This document shows, one piece after another, positions 52,310 to 61,113 of a stretch of 64,000 bases of DNA. A program made the position numbers and the translations under genes. The notes beneath the pieces were generated by a model. The model searched no databases, was not told where the DNA came from, and saw nothing but the letters and a program-made list of their open reading frames with translations. The stretch is from Bacillota bacterium (GTDB lineage: Bacteria > Bacillota > Clostridia > Peptostreptococcales > Anaerovoracaceae). Position 1 is the first letter of the stretch. The number at the start of each line of letters is the position of its first letter. The stretch covers positions 62,001-126,000 of the forward strand of contig JAFQZZ010000030.1 in assembly GCA_017405645.1 (NCBI GenBank). Direction: 5' to 3'.

Positions 52310-52960
52310 ATGATTACTATAGACGAACTGAAATTTGACGACAAAGGCCTGATCCCCGCCATCGTGGTGGACGCGGACTCCGATAAAGTCCTGACCCTGG
52401 CTTACATGAACCGGGAAAGCCTGGAGATCAGCCTGAAGGAAGGCATCACCTGCTTCTGGTCCCGCTCCCGTCAGGAACTCTGGCGCAAAGGCGAGACCTC
52501 CGGCAACTGGCAGCATATCGAATCCATCACCGCCGACTGCGACGCTGACGCCCTGGTGGTGAAAGTCCACAAGGATGGACCGGCCTGCCACCTGGGCACG
52601 GATTCCTGCTTCATGCAGCCCATCCTGGGGGAAGCCAGCGGCGAGGACAAATTCAGCGTAAAAGACCTGTATAAACTGCTGGAAGGCCGGAAGGCCGATA
52701 TGCCGGAAGGCTCCTACACCTCCTACCTTTTTGAAAAAGGCATCGACAAGATCCTGAAAAAGGTGGGCGAGGAATGCACGGAAGTCATTATCGCCGCCAA
52801 GGCGGAAGACAAGGCGGAGACCGTCTACGAGATTGCCGACCTGATGTACCACGTGATGGTGATGATGGTGGAACAGGGGATCTCCGTGGACGACGTGATG
52901 GAGGAACTGGCCTCCCGCCACATCATCGACCACAAGGTCAAGCAGGAAAAGATGGTGTAA
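52310..52960 (+). CDS. hisIE: HisIE, PRA-CH/PRA-PH fusion
   Basis: A 216-residue fusion from the ATG at 52310 (AAAGGATCATCC before it); a longer frame from 52274 overlaps hisF. Residues about 1-110 are PRA cyclohydrolase (LAYMNRESLEISLKEG, TCFWSRSRQELWRKGETSGN, DCDADALVV, the Zn-binding cysteines). Residues about 118-205 are PRA-ATP pyrophosphatase (KVGEECTEVIIAAKAEDK, ETVYEIADLMYHVMVMM). Last gene of the operon, with a terminator close behind. Confidence 0.95.
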   Translation: MITIDELKFDDKGLIPAIVVDADSDKVLTLAYMNRESLEISLKEGITCFWSRSRQELWRKGETSGNWQHIESITADCDADALVVKVHKDGPACHLGTDSCFMQPILGEASGEDKFSVKDLYKLLEGRKADMPEGSYTSYLFEKGIDKILKKVGEECTEVIIAAKAEDKAETVYEIADLMYHVMVMMVEQGISVDDVMEELASRHIIDHKVKQEKMV

Positions 52961-52988
52961 AGCCGGAGATTGAAGAAATCGACTTGAA

Positions 52989-53015
52989 AGGCCCTGGAGA
53001 TTCCAGGGCTTTTTG
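52989..53015 (+). terminator. Terminator of the his operon
   Basis: GGCCCTGGA-GA-TTCCAGGGC followed by TTTTT, about 30 bases past hisIE. Confidence 0.88.
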
Positions 53016-53130
53016 TAATGGAAACGTAATGAGGATGTTAATTCCCTGTCGTTGAATGTGCCGGCGCGGGGAGATATACTGTTATTGAAATCTATGACTA
53101 TAGAAATTTTGGAAAGAACGAGTAAACAGA

Positions 53131-54849
53131 ATGAGTAAACTGGCACAAAAGATCATCATTGCAGCGCTGGTGCTGCTGTTGCTGCCGGCCCCGGGCCTGA
53201 CATCCTTTGGGGAAGAGGCCTCCGGCGACGCCTTCCGGGTCATCGGCTATTATTCGGCGGACCTGTTTGACGAACCGGCGGAACATCTCCAGACGAACAA
53301 ACTGACCCACGTCATGTACGCCTTCCTGATTCCCCGGGCGGACGGGACCTGTCTTCCCCCGCCGAAACCGGAACAGCTGCAGGCGGTAACGGCCCAGGCC
53401 CACCGGGACGGAGCGAAGGTTTTTGCCGCCCTGGGCGGCTGGTCCTACAACGGCGTTCCCCTGGCGTCCACCTTTGAAACGGTGACGGCGGACGAAGCTT
53501 TAAGAAAGAAACTGGTGGACAGCGTCCTGGCGGTCGTTGATGAATATGATCTCGACGGCGTGGAACTGGACTGGGAATATCCGACGGAACAGTCGGCGGG
53601 CAATTATGAAAAGCTGGTGCTGGAGCTTTCGGCCGCCCTGGAAGCCCGGGGGAAACACCTGACGGCCGCCCTGAACGGGGCCTGGTCGAAGACGGGAGCC
53701 CCGGCAGTCTCCGAGTTGGTTTCCGAAGCCTGTCTGGACGCCTTTCAGTTTATTTCCGTAATGAGCTACGATATGAACAACGAACAGCACAGCCCCTTCT
53801 GGTTCGCCAACACTTCCATCGAATACTGGCTGAATCGGGATGTCCCGGCGGAAAAGATCGTGCTGGGAATGCCGCTGTACGCCCGGCCCAGCTGGGCCCA
53901 GTACCGGCACCTGGTGGCGGAGGATCCGGACTTTGCCTATACCGATCATGCGGCCTCCGCCATCGGCGACTCCTATTACAACGGACTGCCGACCCTTTGC
54001 CGGAAAACGCTTCTGGCCTTCGAAAAGGCCGGCGGGGTAATGCTCTTTGACGTAAATGAAGATGCGGACGGGCCCCTCAGCGCCGTGTCCATGATCGACG
54101 GGGTCCTGACGGACCTGAATGAGAAGGGTTATCTGTCGCCGGAGAACGTGGAACTGATCCAAATGAACGGCGGCGCGGCGGAACTGACAAACGCCGTGGG
54201 CTGGGATTACACCCGGGCGAAAAAACGAATGTGGTTTAAAGATGTGAACGAATCCGACTGGTTTTACGATGCCGTGGACTATGTTTATCAGAATAATCAG
54301 ATGAACGGTTTGTCCCGGACCGTTTTTGCCCCGGGGGATTCGCTGACCCGGGCCATGCTGGTGACGATTCTATGGCGGATGGACGGCTCCCCCTCTCAGT
54401 CTGCTGCGCAGACAGCTCTCCCCGAAGGGGCGAGCCAGGGGAGTTCATCGCCATTCATCGATATTGAATCCGGCAGCTGGTATGAAGAAGCCGTAAACTG
54501 GGCGCAGGAAAACGGTGTCGTGAACGGATTTGAAGACGGCCGGTTCCGGCCGGACCTGAGCATCACCCGGGAACAGGTGATTACCATCCTGTATCGGTAC
54601 ATCAAAGCCGAACCCCCTCAGTCTGCTTCGCAGACAGCTCCCCCGGAGGGGGAGCCAAGAAACGTCCTTTCCTCTCTCGACGAATATTCCGATGTATGTG
54701 AGATCAGTCCCTGGGCTTTGGAAAGCATGCGCTGGGGCGTGGGATCCGGCCTGATCTCCGGCAGGGGAAACGGCCGGTTAGCGCCGAAGGCATCCATTAC
54801 CCGGGCCGAAGCGGCAGCCCTCCTTCAAAGGGCAGATATCATGTTTTAA
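53131..54849 (+). CDS. Secreted GH18 glycoside hydrolase with SLH repeats
   Basis: A 572-residue secreted protein. Signal peptide about 1-28. Residues about 32-345 form a family 18 glycoside hydrolase barrel: GYYSADLFDEPAEHLQTNK, VFAALGGWSYNG, and the catalytic DLDGVELDWEYPTE with the DxxDxDxE acid (about 142-155), so it should cleave a beta-linked aminosugar polymer (chitin-like or peptidoglycan-related). Three SLH repeats follow (about 366-416, 440-490, 513-570). The two linkers between them are encoded by copies of the dispersed double-hairpin repeat (54389-54438 and 54613-54659), read in frame without stops. Its ribosome site is weak. Confidence 0.88.
   Translation: MSKLAQKIIIAALVLLLLPAPGLTSFGEEASGDAFRVIGYYSADLFDEPAEHLQTNKLTHVMYAFLIPRADGTCLPPPKPEQLQAVTAQAHRDGAKVFAALGGWSYNGVPLASTFETVTADEALRKKLVDSVLAVVDEYDLDGVELDWEYPTEQSAGNYEKLVLELSAALEARGKHLTAALNGAWSKTGAPAVSELVSEACLDAFQFISVMSYDMNNEQHSPFWFANTSIEYWLNRDVPAEKIVLGMPLYARPSWAQYRHLVAEDPDFAYTDHAASAIGDSYYNGLPTLCRKTLLAFEKAGGVMLFDVNEDADGPLSAVSMIDGVLTDLNEKGYLSPENVELIQMNGGAAELTNAVGWDYTRAKKRMWFKDVNESDWFYDAVDYVYQNNQMNGLSRTVFAPGDSLTRAMLVTILWRMDGSPSQSAAQTALPEGASQGSSSPFIDIESGSWYEEAVNWAQENGVVNGFEDGRFRPDLSITREQVITILYRYIKAEPPQSASQTAPPEGEPRNVLSSLDEYSDVCEISPWALESMRWGVGSGLISGRGNGRLAPKASITRAEAAALLQRADIMF
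54389..54438 (+). repeat. Double-hairpin repeat, copy 4, inside a coding region
   Basis: CCCCCTCTCAGTCTGCTGCG, hairpin GTCTGCTGCGCAGAC, then CTCTCCCCGAAGGGGCGAG and CCAG. It encodes PSQSAAQTALPEGASQG between SLH1 and SLH2 of the GH18 protein. Confidence 0.85.
54613..54659 (+). repeat. Double-hairpin repeat, copy 5, inside a coding region
   Basis: CCCCCTCA, hairpin GTCTGCTTCGCAGAC, hairpin CTCCCCCGGAGGGGGAG, then CCAAG. It encodes PPQSASQTAPPEGEPR between SLH2 and SLH3, in the same frame as copy 4. Confidence 0.88.
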
Positions 54850-54856
54850 GTAAAAC

Positions 54857-54890
54857 AAAAGCCTTGGGACGATATCCGTCCCAAGGCTTT
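54857..54890. terminator. Bidirectional terminator
   Basis: AAAAGCCTTGGGAC-GATATCC-GTCCCAAGGCTTT between convergent genes. Confidence 0.88.
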
Positions 54891-54924
54891 GCTGTTTGTC
54901 AATATAGATTTCTGAAGTTTCCGC

Positions 54925-55599
54925 TTATTCCGCCGGAGTCTCGGGTGCAGCCGGTGCTTCCGGCGCGGGCATTTCGATTACTTCCGGAGCAGCCGGTTCG
55001 GGTTCCGCATAGATCGGATCCGGTTCAATGACTTCCGTTTCCACCGGTTTCACTTCCACTGCATCTGCCGGTTCGGGCTTTGCAGCCGGTTTCTGGGATT
55101 CTCCCACCGGCGGAAGATCATCCAGGTAATCTTCATCTTCTTCGTCGTCTTCTTCCTTGACTCTCTTCTTCCGGAAGATCACCGCCAGCAGCAGCGCCAG
55201 GCCGGCCAGCGCAAAGGTCTGCCAGTGATCCGCGATCACGCTGGACATCGGAACACCGCCGATGCTCAGGGTCGTCCAGTTTAAGAAGTTGTTGATCCAT
55301 CCGCCCACAGAGCTGACAACCACGCTGAGGAAATAGCAGACTACCGGTACCAAAAGCACGATAGCGGGAAGGACGCCGAAGATCCCGTCCAGGATCCGTA
55401 CGCGGTCGGTCTTGGAATAGCCGTAACCGATCAGCAGCACAAGGAAAATGAAAGCTAAGGTCAGCAGTCCGCTGAAGAGACTGAACCGGGTGGCATACTC
55501 TTCCTGGTAAACCTGCTGTACAAAATACATTTCACGGATAAAGCCGTACACTACCGCCAGCAGTGCGATCGGCAGAATGACATTCAATATTTTTTTCAT
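54925..55599 (-). CDS. Four-helix membrane protein with Pro/Ala/Glu tail
   Basis: A 224-residue protein. Predicted membrane helices: about 4-21, 42-62, 75-98 and 124-144. An acidic linker (EEDDEEDEDYLDD, about 152-164) follows and a long low-complexity tail rich in Pro, Ala and Glu (about 170-224), probably extended in the cytoplasm. I recognise no family. The start at 55599 (MKKILNVILPIALLAV) is the natural one. Upstream, a terminator ends the 39-residue peptide gene. Confidence 0.75.
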   Translation of the reverse strand: MKKILNVILPIALLAVVYGFIREMYFVQQVYQEEYATRFSLFSGLLTLAFIFLVLLIGYGYSKTDRVRILDGIFGVLPAIVLLVPVVCYFLSVVVSSVGGWINNFLNWTTLSIGGVPMSSVIADHWQTFALAGLALLLAVIFRKKRVKEEDDEEDEDYLDDLPPVGESQKPAAKPEPADAVEVKPVETEVIEPDPIYAEPEPAAPEVIEMPAPEAPAAPETPAE

Positions 55600-55703
55600 G
55601 GACGATCCCCCCTGATAATTATAGTTCTTATTGCTATTATAAATTCGGTTTGCCTTTCGGTCAATGATTCCTTTTCACTTACGGCATAAAAATTTCAAAT
55701 AGT

Positions 55704-55740
55704 AAGAGACCCGAAGCCTGTCCTTTGCTTCGGGTCTCTT
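55704..55740 (-). terminator. Terminator of the 39-residue peptide gene
   Basis: AAGAGACCCGAAGC-CTGTCCTT-TGCTTCGGGTCTCTT; read on the minus strand it lies about 75 bases after the peptide stop. Confidence 0.8.
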
Positions 55741-55814
55741 CGTCCCATTTCATTCTTTTCACGTTGAGGAATTTATTTTGAAACCGGCCTTGCGGCCGTT
55801 CGGTTCGCAAATAC

Positions 55815-55934
55815 TTAAGCAGCTGCGTGCTGATCCCAGCTGAATTCTTCGCTCAGTCCCACAACTTCTTCTCTGGACCATAATGTAACGGCTACCTTAA
55901 TGGCTAATACGGCTACGATCACTGCTAATAACAT
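55815..55934 (-). CDS. 39-residue membrane peptide divergent from a LysR gene
   Basis: ATG at 55934 after AAAGGAGAAAAAGAG; stop TAA at 55817-55815. Residues 2-19 (LLAVIVAVLAIKVAVTL) are one membrane helix; the remainder is a short polar, acidic tail ending in Ala residues. A small hairpin CGGGC-TGC-GCCCG lies just upstream (55954-55966) and a terminator follows. It faces the LysR gene head to head, so the regulator may control it. No family recognised. Confidence 0.65.
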   Translation of the reverse strand: MLLAVIVAVLAIKVAVTLWSREEVVGLSEEFSWDQHAAA

Positions 55935-56012
55935 CTCTTTTTCTCCTTTCAAACGGGCTGCGCCCGGTTACACTTCATTCTTTCATCTGCATCGTAACAT
56001 GGAAAGAAAACA

Positions 56013-56041
56013 TTGTAAAACTGTTATTTTCGGTATATAAT
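56013..56041 (+). promoter_or_regulatory. Promoter of the LysR gene
   Basis: TTGTAA at 56013-56018, 17-base spacer, TATAAT at 56036-56041. Confidence 0.8.
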
Positions 56042-56079
56042 ACAGGAAAAACCTGTGATTGATAGGAGGCACAAAATAT

Positions 56080-57009
56080 ATGAATTTTTCGTCCATGGAA
56101 TACTTTATCACGGTGGCCCAGGAACGCAGTTTCACGAAAGCCGCCGAACAGCTGCATATTACCCAGCAGTCCCTGAGTTCCCATATCGCCGGAATGGAGA
56201 AGGAACTGGACTGCCAGCTGCTGGTCCGGAACGTTCCCCTGAAGCTGACTTATGCCGGTGAAGTGCTGCTGCGGTATGCCAAGCGGTTCCAGACCGAATG
56301 GACCATGCTGCAGCAGGAATTCAGCGACATTTCCCAGAACCAGAAGGGGATCCTCCGGGTCGGGATCAGCATGACCCGCGGCCGGACCCTGCTGCCGGAG
56401 ATCATCCTTTCCTTCCAGGAGCAGTTCCCGAACATCCTGGTGGAAATGGTGGAGGATACCAACGAAGGCCTGAACCAGCGGCTGCTGAAGGGTGAGATCG
56501 ACCTGGCGGTGGCCAACTTCCCGGAATCCATGCCGGGGATCACCCTGTGGGATTATTACCAGGAGGAAGTGGTGCTCCTGATCTCGAAAGCCCAGTTCCG
56601 GGAACTCTACGGGGACCGGGTGGATGAATGCCGGGAAATGATCCGGAACGACAACTTCTCCTTCCTGAAAGACTTTCCCTTCGTCCTGGGCCACGCCGCC
56701 GACATCGGCGGGCGGATCGCCCGGGCCTTCCTGCGGCGGGCCGGGATCATGCAGCCCATCATCAAAGCCATGTCCGACAACGCGGAGACCCTGCTGTCCC
56801 TGTGCGTCCAGGGGGCCGGCGCCTGCTTCTGCGCGGAGAACCTGGCCCGGGCCTTCCTCTCCGAGGAAGAAATGGACTCCCTGCTGCTGTTCCGGCTGGG
56901 GCCGGACGCCCAATACCGGATCCGGTTCGGGTACATCAAGCAGTCCTACCAGTGGAGCGCCGTGGAGGCCTTCATGAGCGAGGCGATCCGGCACCGGACG
57001 GGGCAGTAA
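56080..57009 (+). CDS. LysR-family transcriptional regulator
   Basis: A 309-residue regulator from ATG 56080 (TAGGAGGCACAAAATAT before it). Residues 1-60 form the winged helix with FTKAAEQLHITQQSLSSHIA as helix-turn-helix. Residues about 88-300 are the substrate-binding-like effector domain. The divergent neighbour is the 39-residue peptide gene, the classical position of a LysR target, but no inducer can be predicted. Confidence 0.9.
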   Translation: MNFSSMEYFITVAQERSFTKAAEQLHITQQSLSSHIAGMEKELDCQLLVRNVPLKLTYAGEVLLRYAKRFQTEWTMLQQEFSDISQNQKGILRVGISMTRGRTLLPEIILSFQEQFPNILVEMVEDTNEGLNQRLLKGEIDLAVANFPESMPGITLWDYYQEEVVLLISKAQFRELYGDRVDECREMIRNDNFSFLKDFPFVLGHAADIGGRIARAFLRRAGIMQPIIKAMSDNAETLLSLCVQGAGACFCAENLARAFLSEEEMDSLLLFRLGPDAQYRIRFGYIKQSYQWSAVEAFMSEAIRHRTGQ

Positions 57010-57092
57010 AAAAGTGTTGTGCATCTTCCCCTTTTTTTGTATTATTAAGGTATCAGACAGGAAACATCTTTTAGAGTGAAAGGAGATATATT

Positions 57093-58391
57093 ATGGGTTT
57101 GATTTCTGCAGCATACGGTTCTGCTGCCGGCGTACTGTCGGATCAGTGGAAAGAATACTTTTACTGTGACGCCCTGCCGGAAAACGTTCTGGCGGTCAAA
57201 GGCAAAAAACGGACCTCCGGCCGCAGCGGCAACCGCGGTTCGGATAACATCATTACCGCCGGTTCGGTTATCGCCGTGGCCGACGGACAGTGTATGATGA
57301 TCGTGGACAACGGCCAGATCGCGGAATTCTGCGCCGAACCGGGGGAATACACCTACGACGCGTCCTCCGAGCCCACCATTTTCTCAGGCGACCTGAGCGA
57401 CAGCATCATGGAAACTTTCCAGCAGATCGGCAAGCGGTTCACCTTCGGCGGCGAGCCTCCGAAGGACCAGCGGGTCTACTATTTCAACACCCGGGAACTC
57501 CTGGGCAATAAATACGGCACCGCCACACCGGTTCCCTTCCGGGTGGTGGATCCCAACGTGGGACTGGACATCGACATTTCCATCCGCTGCTTCGGGGAAT
57601 ACTCCTACCGGATCTGCGACCCGGTGCTCTTCTACAAGAACGTCTGCGGCAACGTGACCAAGGACTTCACCCGGGATGACATCGACAGCCAGCTGAAATC
57701 CGAACTGCTGACGGCCCTGCAGCCGGCATTCGCCAAGATCTCATCCATGGGGATCCGGTATTCCGCTCTTCCGGGTCATACCGCGGAAATGGCGGACGCC
57801 CTCAATGAGATCCTCAGCAACAAATGGCGGGAACTCAGGGGCATCGAGATCGTTTCCTTCGGGATGAACAGCGTCAAGGCCTCCGAAGAGGACGAAGCCA
57901 TGATCAAGGAACTGCAGCAGAGCGCGGCCTTCAAGGATCCGGGCATGGCGGCAGCCTACATGATGAAAGCCCAGGGCGCAGCCATGCAGGCGGCGGCAGC
58001 CAACGAAGGCGCCGGCCCGGCCATGGCTTTCATGGGCATGAACATGGCCCAGAACGCCGGCGGCGTCAATGCGGGGCAGCTCTACCAGATGAGCCAGCAG
58101 CAGCAGGCAGCGGCGGACAGCTGGAAATGCACCTGCGGCACGGTGAACACCGGGAACTTCTGCACCGAATGCGGCGCGAAGAAGCCGGAAGCGTCGGAAG
58201 AGGGCTGGACCTGTTCCTGCGGCACCGTGAACAAGGGGAAATTCTGCACCGAGTGCGGCGCCCCCAAGCCCGCCGGGATCCCCCAGTACAAGTGCGACAA
58301 ATGCGGCTGGGAACCGCCCAAGGGCACCACTCCCCCGAAGTTCTGCCCGGAATGCGGCGACCCCTTTGACGACGGAGATATCGTGGGATAA
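57093..58391 (+). CDS. SPFH-domain protein with three C-terminal zinc ribbons
   Basis: A 432-residue protein of the YdjI/virion-core-like SPFH group. The N-terminal about 300 residues carry the SPFH fold (WKEYFYCDALPENVLAVKGK, GSVIAVADGQCMMIVDNGQI, GLDIDISIRCFGEYSYRICD), then an Ala/Met/Gln-rich region (about 285-345). Three zinc-ribbon-like modules end the protein: WKCTCGTVNTGNFCTECGA (about 348-366), WTCSCGTVNKGKFCTECGA (about 374-392) and YKCDKCGWEPPKG ... FCPECGDP (about 400-425). Such proteins are associated with membranes in stress responses; their exact role is unknown. It starts at 57093 after AAAGGAGATATATT. Confidence 0.85.
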   Translation: MGLISAAYGSAAGVLSDQWKEYFYCDALPENVLAVKGKKRTSGRSGNRGSDNIITAGSVIAVADGQCMMIVDNGQIAEFCAEPGEYTYDASSEPTIFSGDLSDSIMETFQQIGKRFTFGGEPPKDQRVYYFNTRELLGNKYGTATPVPFRVVDPNVGLDIDISIRCFGEYSYRICDPVLFYKNVCGNVTKDFTRDDIDSQLKSELLTALQPAFAKISSMGIRYSALPGHTAEMADALNEILSNKWRELRGIEIVSFGMNSVKASEEDEAMIKELQQSAAFKDPGMAAAYMMKAQGAAMQAAAANEGAGPAMAFMGMNMAQNAGGVNAGQLYQMSQQQQAAADSWKCTCGTVNTGNFCTECGAKKPEASEEGWTCSCGTVNKGKFCTECGAPKPAGIPQYKCDKCGWEPPKGTTPPKFCPECGDPFDDGDIVG

Positions 58392-58443
58392 ACAAGAATG
58401 CCAGCGGCCGCTGAGGCGGACCGCTGAACGAATAAATCCCATA

Positions 58444-58479
58444 AAAATCCCCCGGAGGCCTGAGGCTTCCGGGGGATTT
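58444..58479. terminator. Bidirectional terminator
   Basis: AAATCCCCCGGAGGCC-TGA-GGCTTCCGGGGGATTT between the SPFH gene and the thiolase gene. Confidence 0.88.
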
Positions 58480-58501
58480 GCTTTTTGCCTTTTTTATTCG
58501 A

Positions 58502-59695
58502 TTATTCCTGATCCATTTCGATGACCAGTGCGGTGCCCATCCCGCCGCCGATGCAGAGGGTGGCCAGACCGTAGTGGGAGTTTCTCTTCTTCATTTCATA
58601 GATCAGCGTGCAGAGGATCCGGCCGCCGGATGCGCCGATGGGATGGCCGATGGCCACCGCGCCGCCGTTGACGTTGGTCTTTTCCGGATCCAGGCCCAGG
58701 TCTTTTGTGACCGCCAGGGCCTGCGCCGCGAAAGCTTCATTGGCTTCCACCAGATCCATATCTTCCACGGTGAGACCGGCTTTTTCCAGCGCCTTGCGGG
58801 AAGCCGGGATCGGACCGGTGCCCATGATCTGCGGGTCTACGCCGGCAGACGCATAGGAAACGATCTTGCACAGGGGCTTGAGGCCCAGTTCCTTTGCCTT
58901 TTCCTCGGTCATCAGCACGAAGGCCGCTGCGCCGTCGTTGATGCCGGAGGAGTTGGCCGCCGTTACGATGCCGCCGTCCTTCTTGAAAGCGGGTTTGAGC
59001 TTGCCGACTTTTTCCATGGTGTTGCCGAATTTCGGGTCTTCATCGGTGTCGAAGACGATGGGGTCGCCCTTCTTCTGGGGCACTTCCACCGGAACGATCT
59101 CATCCTTGAACCGACCGGCTTTGATGGCCGCTTCCGCCCGGTTCTGGGAAGTCACGGAGAACTGGTCCAGTTCTTCCCGGGTGAAACCGTATTTTTCAGC
59201 CACGTTTTCCGCGGTGATACCCATATGGTAATTGTAGAATGCATCCCACAGGCCGTCCTTGATCATCATGTCGACGAACTTGCCGTCGTTCATTCTCTGT
59301 CCCCATCTGGCGGAGGGAATGACGTAAGGCGACATACTCATGCTTTCGGTACCGCCTGCCACGACGACTTCCGCGTCGCCGGCTTTGATCATCTGCGCAG
59401 CTAAGCTGACCGCTCTCAGGCCGGAACCGCAGACTTTATTGATGGTCAGTGCCGGGACTTCGATGGGAAGGCCGGCTTTCAGGCAGACCTGCCGGGCCAC
59501 GTTCTGGCCCTGTCCTCCCTGGAGAACGCATCCGAAGACCAGTTCATCCACTTTTGCCGGGTCCAGGTTATTGGCTCTGTTCAGTGCTTCTTTCACAACG
59601 ATCTCGCCCAGTTTCACGGCGTCGATGGTTTTCAGGGATCCGCCGAAGCTGCCGACCGGTGTCCGGACCGCGCTGACGATTACTACATTCTGCAT
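58502..59695 (-). CDS. Acetyl-CoA C-acetyltransferase (thiolase)
   Basis: A 397-residue biosynthetic-type thiolase, condensing two acetyl-CoA to acetoacetyl-CoA. The nucleophile is Cys89 in [27 protein letters not shown] carries the catalytic His, and the C-terminal CIGGGMG the second Cys. No crotonase or hydroxybutyryl-CoA dehydrogenase lies next to it, so its part in butyrate formation or other acetyl-CoA use cannot be settled here. Confidence 0.95.
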   Translation of the reverse strand: MQNVVIVSAVRTPVGSFGGSLKTIDAVKLGEIVVKEALNRANNLDPAKVDELVFGCVLQGGQGQNVARQVCLKAGLPIEVPALTINKVCGSGLRAVSLAAQMIKAGDAEVVVAGGTESMSMSPYVIPSARWGQRMNDGKFVDMMIKDGLWDAFYNYHMGITAENVAEKYGFTREELDQFSVTSQNRAEAAIKAGRFKDEIVPVEVPQKKGDPIVFDTDEDPKFGNTMEKVGKLKPAFKKDGGIVTAANSSGINDGAAAFVLMTEEKAKELGLKPLCKIVSYASAGVDPQIMGTGPIPASRKALEKAGLTVEDMDLVEANEAFAAQALAVTKDLGLDPEKTNVNGGAVAIGHPIGASGGRILCTLIYEMKKRNSHYGLATLCIGGGMGTALVIEMDQE

Positions 59696-59772
59696 AATTC
59701 TTCTCCTCTCATTACTCTTTCACGTATGGATTTTTTCTTATTTTACCCTGTTTCACAGGCAATAGCAACGAT

Positions 59773-60321
59773 TTATTTCACCAGGTTCGAAATGGCCTTG
59801 AACTCCGGCGCTTTGGCCGTGACCAGCAGTTCGAACAGGATGGCTTCATAAGTGGTGATCACCGCGCCGGCCGCTTCCATGCAGCGGATGGCGATGTCCC
59901 GGTCCGATTCCTTTCTGGAAGCCACACAGTCCGCCGCCACGTAGACCGTGTATCCGGCGTCGATCATGTCCAGCACCGTCTGCTGTTCGCATACATGGGT
60001 CTCAATCCCCACCACGACCGCCGCTTTCCGGCCCAGGCTTTCGACTTTCTGCACAAACTCGTCGGTCTTCCAGGCGCTGAAGGTCACCTTGTCGATGTAG
60101 TCGGCTTCGCCGGCTTCTTTGATCGCCGGGATCGTCTGTCCCAGCCCCTTCGGGTACTGCTGCGTCATCAGCACCGGCAGCCCCAGGATCTCAAAGCCCC
60201 GGATCAGCCGTGCGGAAGCATCCAGCAGGCCTTCCTTTCCGGACATGGCCGGCACCAGCCGCTCCTGGTAATCGATCCCCACCAGGAAACAGTTGTCCCG
60301 GGTGATTCTGATTCTCTCCAT
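59773..60321 (-). CDS. Isochorismatase-family cysteine hydrolase
   Basis: A 182-residue alpha/beta hydrolase of the isochorismatase/nicotinamidase superfamily. The triad is visible: Asp17 in FLVGIDYQERL, a Lys near KVTFSAW (about 79), and the Cys in GIETHVCEQQTVLD (about 104-117). The group is catalytically diverse (ycaC-like), and the substrate cannot be given. Stands between the thiolase and surE. Confidence 0.88.
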   Translation of the reverse strand: MERIRITRDNCFLVGIDYQERLVPAMSGKEGLLDASARLIRGFEILGLPVLMTQQYPKGLGQTIPAIKEAGEADYIDKVTFSAWKTDEFVQKVESLGRKAAVVVGIETHVCEQQTVLDMIDAGYTVYVAADCVASRKESDRDIAIRCMEAAGAVITTYEAILFELLVTAKAPEFKAISNLVK

Positions 60322-60354
60322 TCTATCCTCTCTTTCCGCGGTATGCTCCGCGTC

Positions 60355-61113
60355 TTAAATCCGGATGTCCCAGCTTTCGATGGTTTTCCGGTATTTTTCG
60401 TCTGTCAGGTCAAACTGCAGGGGCGTGATGGTGATACAGTCGTCCCGGATCGCCTGGATATCGGCTTCCGGATCCTGGGGCAGTTTCACCGCTTCCCCGT
60501 TATACCAGTAGAACCAGTCGCCGTAACCGGACAGGGCGCTCTTGAAGTTTTCCAGGTACCGGACATGGCCCAGCCGGGTCACCCGGATGCCCTTGATTTC
60601 TTCCGGCGGCAGATCCGGCACGTTCACGTTCAGCATGATGCCCTCGTCCAGGCCTTTTTCGATGATATCCCTCACCAGCCTGCGGGCGATCCGCATGGAG
60701 GGGACAAAGTTTTCCGGCATGGTGGAACAAACGGACACCGCCATGGAGGGGATGTGGCTGAAGGTTCCCTCCGCCGCCCCGGCCACCGTGCCGGAGTAAA
60801 AACAGTCCTCGCCCACGTTGGCACCGTGATTGATCCCGGAAACCACCAGGTCCACGTCCTTCACCAGTTCCCGCATGCCCAGCTTGACGCAGTCCGACGG
60901 GGTCCCCGTCACCATCCAGGCAGCTTTCGCAAAGGGGATGCTGACCTTGTCCACGGTCATGGGAGTACGCATGGTAATGCCGTGACCGCAGGCACTTTTT
61001 TCCCTGTCCGGCGCCACGACATACACCTCCCCGACATCCGACAGGACTTCCGCCAGGGCGCGAAGGCCCCTGGCCTGGATCCCGTCGTCATTCGTTATCA
61101 GTATTCTTTTCAT
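60355..61113 (-). CDS. surE: SurE, 5'/3'-nucleotidase
   Basis: A 252-residue metal-dependent nucleoside monophosphatase. ILITNDDGIQARGLRALAE with the Asp-Asp metal site (residues 8-9), the Ser of the KSACGHG loop, and VDLVVSGINHGANVGEDCFY with the conserved Asn are intact. The start lies inside the end of the DUF951 gene (26-base overlap). Confidence 0.95.
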   Translation of the reverse strand: MKRILITNDDGIQARGLRALAEVLSDVGEVYVVAPDREKSACGHGITMRTPMTVDKVSIPFAKAAWMVTGTPSDCVKLGMRELVKDVDLVVSGINHGANVGEDCFYSGTVAGAAEGTFSHIPSMAVSVCSTMPENFVPSMRIARRLVRDIIEKGLDEGIMLNVNVPDLPPEEIKGIRVTRLGHVRYLENFKSALSGYGDWFYWYNGEAVKLPQDPEADIQAIRDDCITITPLQFDLTDEKYRKTIESWDIRI

